Positions 1 to 12,003 of a DNA stretch of 64,000 bases are shown here, in pieces. The stretch covers positions 17,399,733 to 17,463,732 of the forward strand of contig OY978530.1 in NCBI GenBank assembly GCA_963854835.1. Reading direction: 5' to 3'. Below the pieces are notes generated by a model. The model worked only from the letters and a program-made list of their open reading frames with translations, ran no database searches and had not been told where the DNA came from. The stretch's first letter is position 1, and each line of letters starts with the position of its first letter. Source of the DNA: Megamerina dolium (lineage: Eukaryota; Arthropoda; Insecta; Diptera; Megamerinidae). The position numbers and the translations under genes are program-made.

Positions 1-85
1 AAATTTAACACGCACAACAGAAATTGAAGAGAAGCTCGGCCAATGAGCCCTTCGGGGCTTTAAGTGCCACATATTTATTTTTATT
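1..85 (+). repeat. SINE 3' end (copy a), cut by window edge
   Basis: The block shares acacgcacaacag, agctcggccaatgagccc and ggggctttaagtgccac with the complete SINE at 11209-11577, then runs into an A/T-rich tail. Only the 3' part is seen because the window begins inside it. Confidence 0.8.
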
Positions 86-1097
86 TTTATGGAAAAAATA
101 TTAATTTTTTTAAATGCGCGTGGTCAACATTATTTTAGACCCATGGTATTGTGGAAAAATATACAATACTTACAAACTATGTTAGTTTTAGTTCTTGCTA
201 TACAAATTTGACCCGCCCTATTACCCATGTGTGCTTTTGTTTTGTATATCAAAGACCAAATCGAAAATCAGAAAGTTTCTGATTCTTCCTCTTCCTCAAG
301 AAACGAAAGCAAAAGCAACAACAAGAACGCATGCGTAGATGTGTGTGTGTATGCAATGCATGGGTAATCAACGAAAGACGAACAATTTGATCTGTTGGCT
401 GCTGAACAAGCGCAAAATGACAAAATCTTGAAAAATAGCAAAAATTCAATCGCATGATTGCTGTGTTGCCGATCTCGGGTATTTATCAATGAAAAATAGA
501 CAATTCTGCTTCGCATGTGTACATGTATATTTACGTAGTAAGATATGTAGAAAACGAAAAATGAGAGCAATAGAAAGAAACAGATGATAGAGTTGATTTG
601 TTTGCAGTAGGTAAATATGGGATGATCTTTTATTGAAATTCACTTGAGTTTCTATAACTAAAACATTTGATAAGAATTAATTATTGTAAACAAATTAAAT
701 TTTAATAAAAAATCATGTGCCATGATAATTTAATTAATTCTTATTGCCTACATTGTTTAAGAAAATTGCTGATTTTCATAAATTTTTTAGAAAAAAAAAG
801 TAAAATATTACATTTGCTGAAATTCACCTGTGTGAATGTAATTTCGAATTATCCTATAAAATTTCAATATTGAATCTTAATCGTCGGATTCATACATAGG
901 TACATATGAAAGTATTTATATATGTGACATTCCGACTCAAATTGATTGTGTGAAGCTGCGGTTGGTTTACATATGAAAATGCTCATTCTGAACTGTTTCC
1001 AGTGTATCTAAAACCATTTTTGGTATTGAGTGAAAAGGTGGCCATTGTTTCATCGCCAGATTTGCTGTTAAAACGCTGTCTATTAACAGTGGGATAT
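86..1097. other. Unassigned A/T-rich sequence
   Basis: No open frame here has a recognisable domain, and I see no RNA gene or element end. It may be ordinary intergenic DNA or very old transposon sequence. Confidence 0.4.
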
Positions 1098-1148
1098 CTC
1101 TATACTTCTATAGTCTCTGTCTCTATACTTCTATAGTCTCTGTCTCTG
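1098..1148. repeat. Tandem repeat, 23-bp unit
   Basis: Two perfect head-to-tail copies of a 23-bp unit (1098-1120 and 1121-1143, beginning ctctatacttctatag) are followed by five bases of a third copy. The sequence after it up to about 1619 shows nothing I recognise. Confidence 0.85.
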
Positions 1149-1619
1149 CCAACATTATGCAACTTACTGAAGAGAAAACCGACATCAAATCCAACTGCAC
1201 AATTAATGAGAATATGAACCCGAATTGCTACAAACACACATGTACGTTCAAATTTTAAAGTACATGCAGTTAAGATAGAGTGACGATAACGAATGCAACT
1301 GCACAACGTTTGATAATAATACCGTAAATTCGTTATGTGCTCAACTAAAATTTCATTCGTTCTTTGAGAACTTGTTACCAGTGCAAATTGAATAAATGAA
1401 TTTTCAGTGTTTTTCCAACTGTTACCACATTTATAGGAAATGTTTGTAGGCCATATATTTAATTGTTTAGCATAAACTTGCTAAATATTCGAGCAAAATT
1501 TTTTGACTTAGTAAAAATGGACATGCATCTAATTAACGGTTGCCCAGTTACTTTTCAACACGGTCTTTATCATTTTAGCCGTAAATCAATGAAATAACGT
1601 TATCGCAAATTTTATATTT

Positions 1620-1943
1620 TCCAGTGATATATCTTTTATTGACCACAAGCTATTGTCTACTGAATCTATCATTTACAATACCTTATGCATTCCTGATACT
1701 TTCATTTTTTTGTTACCACTTTCCTTCTATGTACGCAATAGATAATTCTCCTGATAGTCTTGAAGTTAGTCTTCGCTTGCTGATCTTAATGTTGAATCCT
1801 CGCGACGCTCTTCTTCGCCTTCACTTTCTTCACTCTCGTTCACTTTCTTATATATCACGAATATATGTTCACTTTTAAGAAAATTAGACTTTAAGCACAA
1901 AAAAGAGAAACTTTTCTTTTACGTCCCTGCTCGGGCGCCAAAA
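1620..1943 (-). other. LTR-retrotransposon leader with primer-binding site (minus strand)
   Basis: Read on the minus strand, TGGCGCCCGAGCAGGGAC (1940 down to 1923) differs by one base from the classical tRNA-Lys primer-binding site. It lies three bases inside a TG...CA-type LTR edge (tgttgagc at 1944). The minus-strand sequence continuing to about 1620 has the A/G-rich look of a retroelement leader. No gag frame follows, so the element is truncated on its 3' side. The PBS match is seen directly; the family (probably Ty3/gypsy) is inferred. Confidence 0.6.
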
Positions 1944-2417
1944 TGTTGAGCAACAATGATTTTTGTTGTCGGCGACAAAACTTACACAGTCCAACACCAG
2001 CTGTGGTTTTATAACAATTGAATTTAATGTAATATTTCAATTTAACAAAAGGGTACAAATCAACGGTTTATATAGTTGTATAAATAAGTATGTACTAAAT
2101 AGAGATGAATTCATAGTTACTCTATAGCAATAATAAGATAGTATAATTCACAATAATATAATATAATAAGATACTTATAAAGATATAGAACTTCAATGAT
2201 AACTTAAGTATATGTACGTATATGTCTAAATGGAACTCATTTGGCCAAACAACATTATATAAATTGAACAATAATGTTATCATATAAATTAAAAAGAAAA
2301 AGTGAGTACGTTATCTAGTACATTTTACTTTATACGTGCAATCTGTGCAACAGCAACCTAAACATCAATAAAAATCACCCATTTACAATCACCATAACGA
2401 TCACCACTTCATCAACA
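1944..2417 (-). repeat. Probable 5' LTR of the truncated retroelement (outer edge uncertain)
   Basis: The inner edge is fixed by the neighbouring PBS. The outer edge is unsure: caaca motifs able to pair with tgttg occur near 2347 and 2413. A TATA-like stretch on the minus strand near 2068 could be the LTR promoter. No second LTR copy is present to confirm the limits. Confidence 0.4.
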
Positions 2418-3060
2418 GCAGCCATCTCTAACATTGAAATACTGCAAAGGTTTTGTCTACACCAGATTGAAGGCGCAGCACTCCCGGTGTATTCTATTCA
2501 CATTTCTTTTCTTCCACTCTCTCTCTCTCTCTCTCTTTTTATTTTTCATTTCTTTTCTTTCACTCTCGCTCTCTCCTTCTGTCTCTCTTTGCTTTTGCAT
2601 TTTTTATTTATCTTTTAGGCTCAAATGTAATATTTTCTTATCAATTATTATAACTCTTCATTTGGATCTTAATACACAGTGCAGTGCGCGCCATCTCACT
2701 TTTTTTTCCCACATATGTTAAAACAAAAAATTAAACAAAACCCACGTAAATTCTAAATATAAACCTATAAACCAAAAAACGAAATTGTTACCCAAAATAA
2801 GTGAAAATAGAAAATAAAACATAAGATACAATTAAAATCAAACTAAACGTAATTGACTTCAGTGGCAAAACGAAAGAAAACCAGAAAGAATAAAAGAAGT
2901 GTGCTAGCGTGTGTGATCCTTTAGTGACAACAGCCAGTATAACCACAACGACAACCTACCTCATCATCCTCAACTAGCAAGCCTTGCCATAAAGGGGCCC
3001 ACCGGCAACAACTCCCTCACACGTTCAGGTTTCAATCAAATATCCTAAGGATTATTGTAA
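2418..3060. other. Unassigned; includes a CT-rich simple repeat
   Basis: A (CT)n tract lies near 2517-2537 and more pyrimidine-rich sequence follows to about 2590. The rest, A-rich with CA/AC runs up to 3055, resembles an untranslated leader but carries no identifiable feature. Confidence 0.35.
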
Positions 3061-3255
3061 ATGCGCCTTACTATGTCGCAAACAACCAAATCCATCATGA
3101 AATCAAAATTCCAAGTCTTCAAAGAAATAAAGAAGCATGCTGCATCGCACAATCTGAAACTCCAAGCACACTCCAACCCACTAATAGTCCATTTAGCTGC
3201 CAACCCTATCACTTTCACCCACCTAAAGAAAAGAGAAAAACGACAAAAAATTTGA
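3061..3255 (+). CDS. Short basic ORF, no recognised function
   Basis: A 64-codon frame, rich in Lys and Ser, starts at an ATG and stops exactly where the SINE 3' fragment begins. It could be the N-terminus of a LINE ORF1 or a host exon cut by the SINE, or chance. I see no domain, zinc knuckle, signal peptide or membrane segment. Confidence 0.15.
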   Translation: MRLTMSQTTKSIMKSKFQVFKEIKKHAASHNLKLQAHSNPLIVHLAANPITFTHLKKREKRQKI

Positions 3256-3345
3256 AATTTAACACGCACAACAGTAATGGAAAAGAAGTTCGGCCAAAAA
3301 GCCCTTTGGGGCTTTAAGTGCCACATATTTATTTTTTTTTTCTTA
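3255..3345 (+). repeat. SINE 3' end (copy b)
   Basis: Shares the acacgcacaacagtaatgg block and the ggggctttaagtgccacata end of the SINE family, followed by a T-rich tail. The tRNA-like head and body are missing, as in a 5'-truncated insertion. Confidence 0.8.
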
Positions 3346-3432
3346 ATCAAACATTTTGAAAACATAAGCCAAATATTGTAAGATAAGTCCTCATATAAAA
3401 TATTTTTGGGAAATAAAAAAAAAGTATAAATA

Positions 3433-4022
3433 CAGTGTGATTTTTTTGCAACTTTCTTTTTGGTAACATTGCTTTTGGCATCTCAGCTGTTTTCGTGTAA
3501 CATGTTACTGTCAAACATGTTCAGTTTGGTCCATAATTTAACTATGAATTGACATACAAACGAATAACGCTTACAGATTATTGAATTTTATTATCGTAAT
3601 TCATGCTCGGTTCATTCATTCATTCATTTTATGGTCAGTTTGGGCGACTTTCTGAGAGGACTATTCGGAACCTTGTGACTACATTTCACACCAAATTTAC
3701 ATTACTGGGTATTAAACCAACACGCATACGTAGAGTGCGTACAGAGGAAAATATTGAAGCTGTATCCGCCAGTGTTGTTGATGACGATGAATTATCGATT
3801 TATTCGTGAGATACCGGCCGATATGCTGGAGAGAGTATGCCAAAATTGGACCCATCGTATGAACCATTTAAGGCGCAGCCGCAGTCAACATTTATATGAA
3901 ATCATCTTTAAACATTAAATTATATAGATCGTTCTATCGGCTCAAATAAAGATTTCACACATTTCTCTAAATTTGATGTTTTTTTTTTTATCAAATCCAA
4001 AGGCTCTTATAAAATCACCCTG
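3433..4022 (+). mobile_element. Nonautonomous Tc1/mariner-type element (MITE copy 1)
   Basis: A TA dinucleotide flanks each end (3431-3432, 4023-4024). The terminal repeats read CAGTGTGATTTT on the left and, as reverse complement, CAGGGTGATTTT on the right. Inside, 3603-3809 encodes the N-terminal part of an insect Tc1-like transposase (FYGQFGR, RTIRNLVT, VRTEENI). Within a few bases the sequence jumps to the family's C-terminal end (REIPADMLERVCQNW-like, about 3805-3860). The central catalytic DDE/D region is absent, so this copy cannot move itself. The same junction occurs in the copy at 58393-58971, showing that the deleted form itself was mobilised. Confidence 0.85.
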
Positions 4023-4036
4023 TATAAATAATATAT

Positions 4037-5519
<1,483 letters not shown>

Positions 5520-5539
5520 TGGCGGCTAAAAACTAATCG

Positions 5540-6250
5540 CGCTAATTTTTGATTCCATTGGCTGAAGTCAAGCGTATTTCATTAAGGGCGTTCTGCATGG
5601 ACCGGAACAAGTGGTAATCTGAAGGCGCCAGGTTCGGGTTATAAGGCGGGTGGGATAAAACTTCACATCCGCTATTAGGAAGATAGTTTTTGATCGAAAT
5701 AACAATGTGTGGATGTGCGTTGTCATGGTGAAAAATTATCGACTTGTGTATGGTAGCATATTCCGGGCGTTTCTCGATAGTTGCTCTCTTCAACTGCATC
5801 AATTGTTGTTGGTACAGCTCTCACATAATGGTTCGACCAGGTCTTGGTAGAGTAGTGTCTCCAAATCCTCGTCTTTAAACTATTTCAGTTGTTCAGAGCG
5901 TTCTTTGTATTTGATATCGAAATCACCACTTTTAAGGGCACAAATCACTTCTTACATTATTCAATGCACTTCTTGTGCATTGAATAAAGAATTACTGCCA
6001 TACAATTCCACAAGCAAACGATGACTTTCAACTGCACTTTTCTTTGCAAAAAAAAGTAACGTAACAAAACTTCCCGCAAATGCTATTTTTTACGCCAATT
6101 CTCAAAATTTTCCATTCTAAAAAAAAAATATGATTTGACAACCAAATTGAAAACTTTTGACTGATTTTGACAGCAAGTGCATAGATAAAACGACATTTCG
6201 GACAATGACGCTTACTCGTGGCGCCATGTAACGTTACTTGTTCACACACC
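5540..6250 (-). pseudogene. mariner transposase remnant, internally deleted
   Basis: On the minus strand, 5802-5542 encodes a mariner C-terminal catalytic part: HHDNAHPH (second Asp), then LSHPPYNPNLAPSDYHLF. In active mariner the PNL position is PDL, the third catalytic Asp, so that residue is Asn here. Upstream on the same strand (about 5970-5830) lies a piece of the N-terminal DNA-binding part (SGDFDI, ERSEQLK), directly joined to the C-terminus with stops and frameshifts. The middle of the protein is gone. Terminal repeats are not clear; 6200-6250 may be the 5' end. Inactive. Confidence 0.75.
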
Positions 6251-6354
6251 CAATATTTTTGAGCATTTATGTAACTTCAATTTTCATCATGAAACAAATA
6301 TCAAAAGGAACGTACATATTTTAATAAAGTATACACACACATGCTAAACACTTT

Positions 6355-6600
6355 TCAGCATGCATGCATGACGTTTTAAGGGATCTAGACTTTGCCTTTT
6401 CTTACCTGGACGATATGTGCATCGCTTCAAAAATTCCAACGTACAATTAATTCATCAAAATGTGACTTTGGAAAAAGAGAAATAGCTTTTCTCGAACACG
6501 TCATCACATCATGCGGCATTCAGCCTATTCCGTAAAAAATTAAAGCAATTAAAGATTTTGTGCTTCTCCAATAGCTCTCGACCTTCACGAATTTAAAAAA
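6355..6600 (+). pseudogene. Ty3/gypsy reverse-transcriptase scrap
   Basis: Three frames of this stretch together read like the RT palm of a Ty3/gypsy element: VLRDLDFAFSYLDDMCIASK keeps the YLDD catalytic box, followed after a short gap by CDFGKREIAFLEH and a DLHEF-like connection. About 20 codons of the usual spacing are missing, and stops interrupt it. No LTR or other pol domain is adjacent, so it is an isolated relic just upstream of the RTE element. Confidence 0.7.
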
Positions 6601-7045
6601 AATTTTTTTTTTGCTACTAGTTTATAAATATTTACAATGACTAACAAGCCATTTAAGTTTAACAAATTAAGTACAATTTTTACTCTATATATACATGGTG
6701 GTCTGGTGGTGTATTCGCAAGGTAACGTGTCTAACTGCCTCAACCAGGTGGGGCTAGCGCAATCCTTGTTGAACTCATCGCAAGTCAACTCACTGGCTGT
6801 CATGTAGTTTGATCTGAGCGCTATGTGATGATACCTTTATTTGTTAATGAGGGGTAGTCATATAGCTTGCTCTGCTTACTCTGTGATGGCGCTTTCATTA
6901 TTATTAATGGGGGCCCTCCATGTGGCGACCACCGGGCAACGTCTTCCTGGCACCCGCTGGGAGGCGGCTGAAGTGAGTGGCGAAAATCTCCTCGGTTAGA
7001 GGTTGTGCGTTGGGTTTGGGACCCGCCATATAAAAAACCCCCCCA

Positions 7046-8338
7046 ATGAAAAAAACAAATATGCCTCGGAGAAGGACTACCGTTTTTGTTGATGACCCCC
7101 GCAAACGAAAAAAGGACCACGATTTACGGATATGCACCTGGAATGTCCGATCCCTTTATAGGGAGGGTGCCTCTATCCAGCTGGTTGATGTCCTCGAAAA
7201 ATACAGAGCTGACATCACCGCTCTCCAGGAAATGCGATGGACAGGACAGGGCTGCTCCAAAAGAGCGTCCTGTGACATCTACTACAGTTGCCATGCTGAA
7301 AGGCACGAATTAGGATGTGGATTTTTGGTCAGCAAGAGACTACGACATCTTGTCTCACAGTTCACGCCTGTGAACGAACGGCTGGCCACAATCCGCATCA
7401 AGGCAAAATTTTTCAACATCAGCCTTATATGTGCCCACGCTCCGACGGATGAGAAGGACAATGTGACCAAGGAGAGCTTCTTTCAGCGCCTCGAAGAAGC
7501 TTATGACCGCTGCCCCCGCCACGATATCAAAATCGTGCTTGGCGACTTTAATGCCAGGGTGGGCAAGGAAGGTACCTTTGGTCCAACTGTCGGAAAATTC
7601 AGCCTCCACCAAAACACCTCCGATAACGGAATGAGGCTGATCGACTTCGCCGCAGCACGAAACATGATAATTGGTGGTACCAGATTCCAGCATCTCGACA
7701 TCCACAAAGCGACATGGCTGTCTCCAGATCCAGATCGTACAAGAAACCAAATTGATCATGTGTTGATTGACGGAAGGCATGCTTCCAGTGCGATGGACGT
7801 GAAATCGATCCGTGGTGCCAACATCGACTCGGATCACTACCTTGTTGCAGCTAAGGTGCGCACACGCCTATGTGTCGCAAATAACAAGAGAAGTCCCACA
7901 CAGAGAAACCTCGACGTCAGTAAGCTGCGATCACCAGAGACAGCAGATGCATTTTCCACTCGACTATCGGATCTGCTTATGCAGAACACTCCCCCACTTG
8001 ATGATACATGCGCACGGTGGACACATATATCCCACTCCATGACTACTGCTGCCGAGGAGGTAATCGGTTACTACCGGCCTCTGAGGAATGAGTGGTATGA
8101 TCAGGAGTGTCGCGACGCTACCGCAGAGAAAGACGCCGCCTACAGAAAAACCCTGCGTGCAGGCGTAACGCGAGCTGTTAAGGAGCGGTATAGAGAGAAA
8201 AGGAGTGCAGAGAGACGTCTTTTCAGGCGCAAGAAGAGGGAGTTGGAAAGACGCGAGTGGGAGGAGATAAAGATGTGCACCGACAAGAATGAGACTCGAA
8301 AATTCTTTGAAAAGATCAAGCGCCTGAGTGGGGTTTAA
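7046..8338 (+). pseudogene. RTE ORF, apurinic/apyrimidinic-type endonuclease half
   Basis: 430 codons. The APE-like endonuclease nicks target DNA for target-primed reverse transcription. Visible landmarks are ICTWNVRSLY (about residues 29-38), LQEMRWTG (60-67), GDFNARVG (166-173), RNQIDHVL (233-240) and the closing SDHYLV (262-267, with the catalytic Asp-His pair). The tail after residue 330 is highly basic with coiled character (ERRLFRRKKRELERREWEE). The frame ends at an early stop at 8338; the RT continues in the -1 frame, so one base was lost near 8330-8336. Such proteins are often misnamed craniofacial development protein 2-like in databases. The first ATG is used. Confidence 0.85.
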
Positions 8339-8339
8339 A

Positions 8340-10026
8340 TCCCGGAGCCTCTTCTTGTCGTGATGGAAATGGGAATCTGGTTACGGATGTCCAGAGTGTA
8401 CTGAGCCTATGGAGGGAACACTTCTCCACGTTACTGAATGGCGATGCTACGAACAATTCCGCCAGTGGAGGAGAATGCCCGATAACCCCAATTACAGATG
8501 ATGGTGTTGATGTTCCACCACCCGACTATGACGAGGTTGAAACGGCCATTTTAAGGCTGAAGAACAACAAAGCTGCAGGTGCTGATGGCTTGCCTGCCGA
8601 GTTGTTTAAGACCGGAGGCGATGAGCTGCTCACCCGCATGCACCAGCTCATAAGCAGAATATGGTCGGATGAAAGCATGCGTGATGATTGGAGGCTCAGT
8701 GTTCTCTGTCCTGTACATAAAAAAGGAGACCCCACAATTTGCGCCAACTACCGTGGAATAAGTCTCCTGAGCATCGCGTACAAGGTTCTATCGAGCGTAC
8801 TGTGTGAAAGATTGAAGCCTATGCTCAGCAACCTGATTGGACCTTATCAGTGTGGCTTCAGACCTGGTAAATCCACCATCGACCAGATTTTCACACTGCG
8901 CCAAATCCTGGAGAAGACCCAAGAAAAACAGATCGACACACACCACCTATTTGTTGATTATAAAGCCGCTTTCGACAGTCCGGTAAGGGATTACCTCTAC
9001 GCAACAATGTCTGAGTTCGGTATTCCTGCAAAGCTCATTCGACTTTGTAGAATGACACTGCATAACTCCCGTTGTGCAGTGAAAATTGGGAAGGACCTCT
9101 CCGCACCGTTTAATACCGAACGGGGTTTCAGACAAGGTGATTCGTTATCGTGCGACTTCTTCAATCTTATTATGGAGAAAATAATACGAGCTGCTGATCT
9201 ACGACATAATGGCACTATCTTCAACAAAAGTGTCATGCTGTTAGCGTATGCCGACGATATTGACATAATCGGCATGAACACGCGAGCAGTCAGTGCAGCA
9301 TTCTCAGAGTTGGAAAGAGAGTCGCGTCGGATGGGTCTCACGGTGAACGAGGGCAAGACGAAGTATCTAGTGTCAACAAACAAAGAGTCCCGGCGTCTTG
9401 GACAGCACGTCACTGTTGACAACTACGCTTTTGAAGTAGTAAGGGACTTTGTCTATCTTGGAACCAGCATTAACAGCAGTAATGACGTCGGCTTGGAGAT
9501 CATGCGTAGGATAACTCTTGCTAACAGGTGTTACTTTGGGCTGGGTAAGCAATTGAGAAGTCGAGCCCTCTCTCGAAGAACGAAAACTACACTCTACAAG
9601 TCTCTCATCATGCCTGTCCTAACATATGGCGCTGAAGCCTGGACAATTTCCACCTCGGATGAGCGAATACTTGGAATTTTCGAGAGAAAAGTCCTACGCA
9701 GGATCTTTGGACCTATTTGCGTTGGTGGCGAGTACCGAATAAGGTACAACGATGAGCTGTACGAGCTGTATGCCGATATTGACATAGTAAAGCGCATCAA
9801 AATCCAGCGGCTGCGCTGGCTAGGTCATGTCGAGCGAATGGAAGAACACGCTCCAGCTAAGAAGGTGTTATATTCGGAACCCACTGGAGGACGACGCAAA
9901 AGAGGAAGACCAAACCTCCGGTGGAAAGACCAAGTACTGGAGAACCTGACGGCGCTTGGGATTTCTAACTGGCGCCAGCTAGCGAAGAACAGAGATGGCT
10001 GGCGAAGCATGTTATTTTCGGCCTAA
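8340..10026 (+). pseudogene. RTE ORF, reverse-transcriptase half
   Basis: Open from about 8340 (the first internal Met is at 8590). RT motifs occur in order, with residues counted from that Met: NYRGISLL (53-60), PYQCGFRPGKST (85-96), FVDYKAAFD (121-129, first catalytic Asp), GFRQGDSLS (179-187) and LLAYADDIDI (218-227, the YADD box). A thumb and C-terminal region with SRRTKTTLYKSLIMPVLTYG and a basic GRRKRGRPNLRW end follow. All catalytic residues are present, so only the upstream frameshift disables the polyprotein. The stop at 10026 is followed by about 40 bases of 3' UTR and the taag tail. Confidence 0.88.
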
Positions 10027-10068
10027 ATCGATATTCGGTTGTTATGGCCACATAAGTAAGTAAGTATA

Positions 10069-10352
10069 CATGGTGATTTTTTAGCAACTTTCTTTTTGGA
10101 AACATTGTTTTTGGAAGCTCAGCTGTTTTCGTGTAACATGCTACTGTCAAACATGTTCAGTTTGGTCCAAATCATTATCAAAATTCATGCTCGATTCATT
10201 CATTCATTCATTTTATGGTTAGTTTGGGCGACCTTCTGCGACTGCTATTCGGAGCCTTGTGACTAAATTTCGCACTAAATTTACATTTCTGGACATTAAA
10301 CCACCAATACGCATACTCAAAGTATGGACAGAGGAAAATATCGCAGCTGCAT
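10069..10352 (+). mobile_element. MITE copy 2, 3'-truncated
   Basis: Begins with a TA plus CATGGTGATTTTTTA terminal repeat directly after the RTE tail and follows MITE copy 1 through the transposase N-terminal region (to the VRTEENI-equivalent) before similarity stops near 10352. No right terminal repeat is found. Confidence 0.75.
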
Positions 10353-10525
10353 ACGTACATACAAACATACATTCATATATTACAATGTCACGTTTTGCTT
10401 AGATTTCGTTTTGCCATACGAGTTTCTGATGACACAATAGAACAAAGTATCACAACAGGTTTTGTGAATTACACTGTTCTACTTCTTTGCATGAAAGTTT
10501 TTTATCAACGTTATAGTAAATTGAA

Positions 10526-11188
10526 TTGATGGGTATCCACCAGAGGGTTGTATCAGGTCAAATTTTTGAGAAATCGATTTTCACAATTTCCCACTTTTTT
10601 GACCAAAAAAAATTCAGAAAATTTTGTATACTTCACGCAGTGAATCAAAAATACTACTTTAAAATTTTTCTGAAGCAAAAATTACCGAAAATAACATTTA
10701 TCCTTAAAATATCCTTAAAAAAAAACCAAATACTTTCTGAAGAAAAAAAATGTATGTTCAGAGCTGCCATTTTTTCTGTTAACAACGCTGAATTATTATG
10801 TAATGCCTTTCAGACTTTCAAAAGGGACTGTTGGTCTAAAATTGGTGGCGGTGTTTTCATAGCGATTAAAACTTCATATCCGTCTGAATTAATTTCTCTT
10901 CCGAAAATTGAAGACCTCAAATTTATTTGTGTTCGTGCTCGATTGGGAGAAAATTTTCTAATCATAACATTTTCTTACATTTCACCAAATTCTGATATCT
11001 TTATTTATTATAGGCACGCTTCTTTAATCAAGATTAAAGATAGTCATCATCCTACTTTTTGTGTGTTTTTGGAATATTATGGTCTATGCACCACAAAAGG
11101 TGTTTACAAAATGAATGATAATGTTACAAAAAAACTAACTCTGATAAATGGTGGTTTGGTGGCCATCATTCACCTCATATTTATATGA
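10526..11188 (+). pseudogene. Endonuclease fragment of an old LINE (piece 1 of 3)
   Basis: The open frame is 220 codons, but only about residues 100-175 look like a protein family: RDCWSKIGGGVFIAIK, LKFICVRARL and IITFSYISPNSDI match the middle of LINE AP-type endonucleases of the CR1/jockey group. The first 90 residues are lysine/phenylalanine-rich translation of low-complexity sequence and probably not coding. The SINE insertion at 11209 cuts the piece; the element resumes after it. Confidence 0.65.
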
Positions 11189-11193
11189 GTGGG

Positions 11194-11592
11194 TATATAA
11201 ATTTAACCGTGCCGTAGCCGTAGGTCAGTGGTTAGTGTGTTCGCCTTCTGATCTGTAGGTCGTGGTTCAATACCCGGCTGATGCATAACAAATTTAATAT
11301 CGAAAAGATTTTTCTTTCGAACGGTACCCACCTGTCGGCAAGCAATTGGCAATTCTTCCGACAGTAACAACTTGCCATGAAAAAGCTTCTAAAAAGAACT
11401 CTGTGACAAAGCTCAGAAAAAGTGATGTCTCAAGTGTTCTGCCGTTCGGAACCGGCTAAAATAAGTAGGACCATTCTAATACTGTCCAAAATTTAAGACG
11501 CACAACAGTAATGGAAGAAAAAGCTCGGCCAATGAGCCCTTTGGGGCTTTAAGTGCCATATATTTATTTTTTTTTTTTATATAAATTTAACC
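11194..11592. repeat. 15-bp target-site duplication around the SINE
   Basis: tatataaatttaacc occurs at 11194-11208 and again at 11578-11592, immediately flanking 11209-11577. A perfect 15-bp repeat is the expected product of LINE-assisted insertion. Confidence 0.92.
11209..11577 (+). mobile_element. tRNA-headed SINE, complete copy (copy c)
   Basis: 369 bp. The head carries RNA polymerase III promoter boxes: an A box at 11221-11231 (taggtcagtgg, one base from consensus) and a perfect B box GGTTCAATACC at 11264-11274, spaced as in tRNA genes. A unique body follows (cctgtcggcaagcaattgg ... ctcagaaaaagtgatgtc ... cggaaccggcta), then a conserved 3' end (ctcggccaatgagcccttt, ttaagtgcca) and an A/T tail. 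Perfect 15-bp target duplications prove it is a discrete insertion. At least four other copies or fragments of the family are in this window. The partner LINE is not identified; the source tRNA cannot be named with confidence. Confidence 0.9.
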
Positions 11593-11599
11593 ATATCCT

Positions 11600-11969
11600 T
11601 TATAATTGCTTTGAACTACAAAATGTATTACAAAAAATGGCTCTCATAAATTTGGAGGGCCTGTTTGGTCTACTAGGGAGTTACAAAATTTAAAAAACCA
11701 TGGAATCGTGCGGGCAGGTCTTACAAGGGGCCTAGTATCTCAGTGGATTTTGCGAGATGCACTCTTCTTAGCAGTAAATACCTATCACTAAATTCGAAAT
11801 GCTAAAAAGATTACATTAATAAACTTAAAACCGATATTCAAATAAATTCAAAAGAATTTTATAAAAATAAAACGTAAAAGTTCAGGGAACTTTCTGCTGA
11901 CGATCAATATCTCTCTGAATCAATCAATATCTTTTTGCTGAATTTTTTTATTCTACTTTTTCAGCAGAA
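11600..11969 (+). pseudogene. Old LINE, endonuclease-RT linker (piece 2 of 3)
   Basis: Frames here give VWSTRELQNLKN and ADDQYLSESINIF, like the linker between endonuclease and RT in CR1/jockey-type LINEs (usually WWYNRDLRNLKN-like). Several stops and indels are present. The sequence breaks off at 11969 where the LOA-like LINE is inserted, and the same old element continues at 17085 with its RT. Confidence 0.55.
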
Positions 11970-12003
11970 GGCACCTAGCTAAGATGGCGCCCTCCATAAA
12001 AAT

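Larger units (their letters stand above)
6690..10066 (+). mobile_element. RTE-clade LINE, near full length
   Basis: The unit has a GC-richer 5' region (about 6690-7045), an endonuclease-RT coding region (7046-10026) and a very short 3' end closing in tandem taag repeats (10053-10064), typical of RTE elements. A MITE follows at once. The 5' start was set by where similarity to the second RTE copy (minus strand, about 62595) ends. A single frameshift near 8336 splits the ORF; otherwise the coding sequence looks fresh, much better preserved than its neighbours. No ORF1 is seen, as usual for RTE. Confidence 0.85.

Noticed and set aside
10526..10795. N-terminal 90 residues of the frame at 10526-11188 as real protein
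   Set aside because: Lys/Phe/Ile-rich translation of A/T-rich DNA; only the later endonuclease-like part matches a family.
11209..11280. A functional tRNA gene
   Set aside because: A and B boxes are present, but there is no cloverleaf pairing I can complete and the unit continues as a SINE with body, tail and target duplication.
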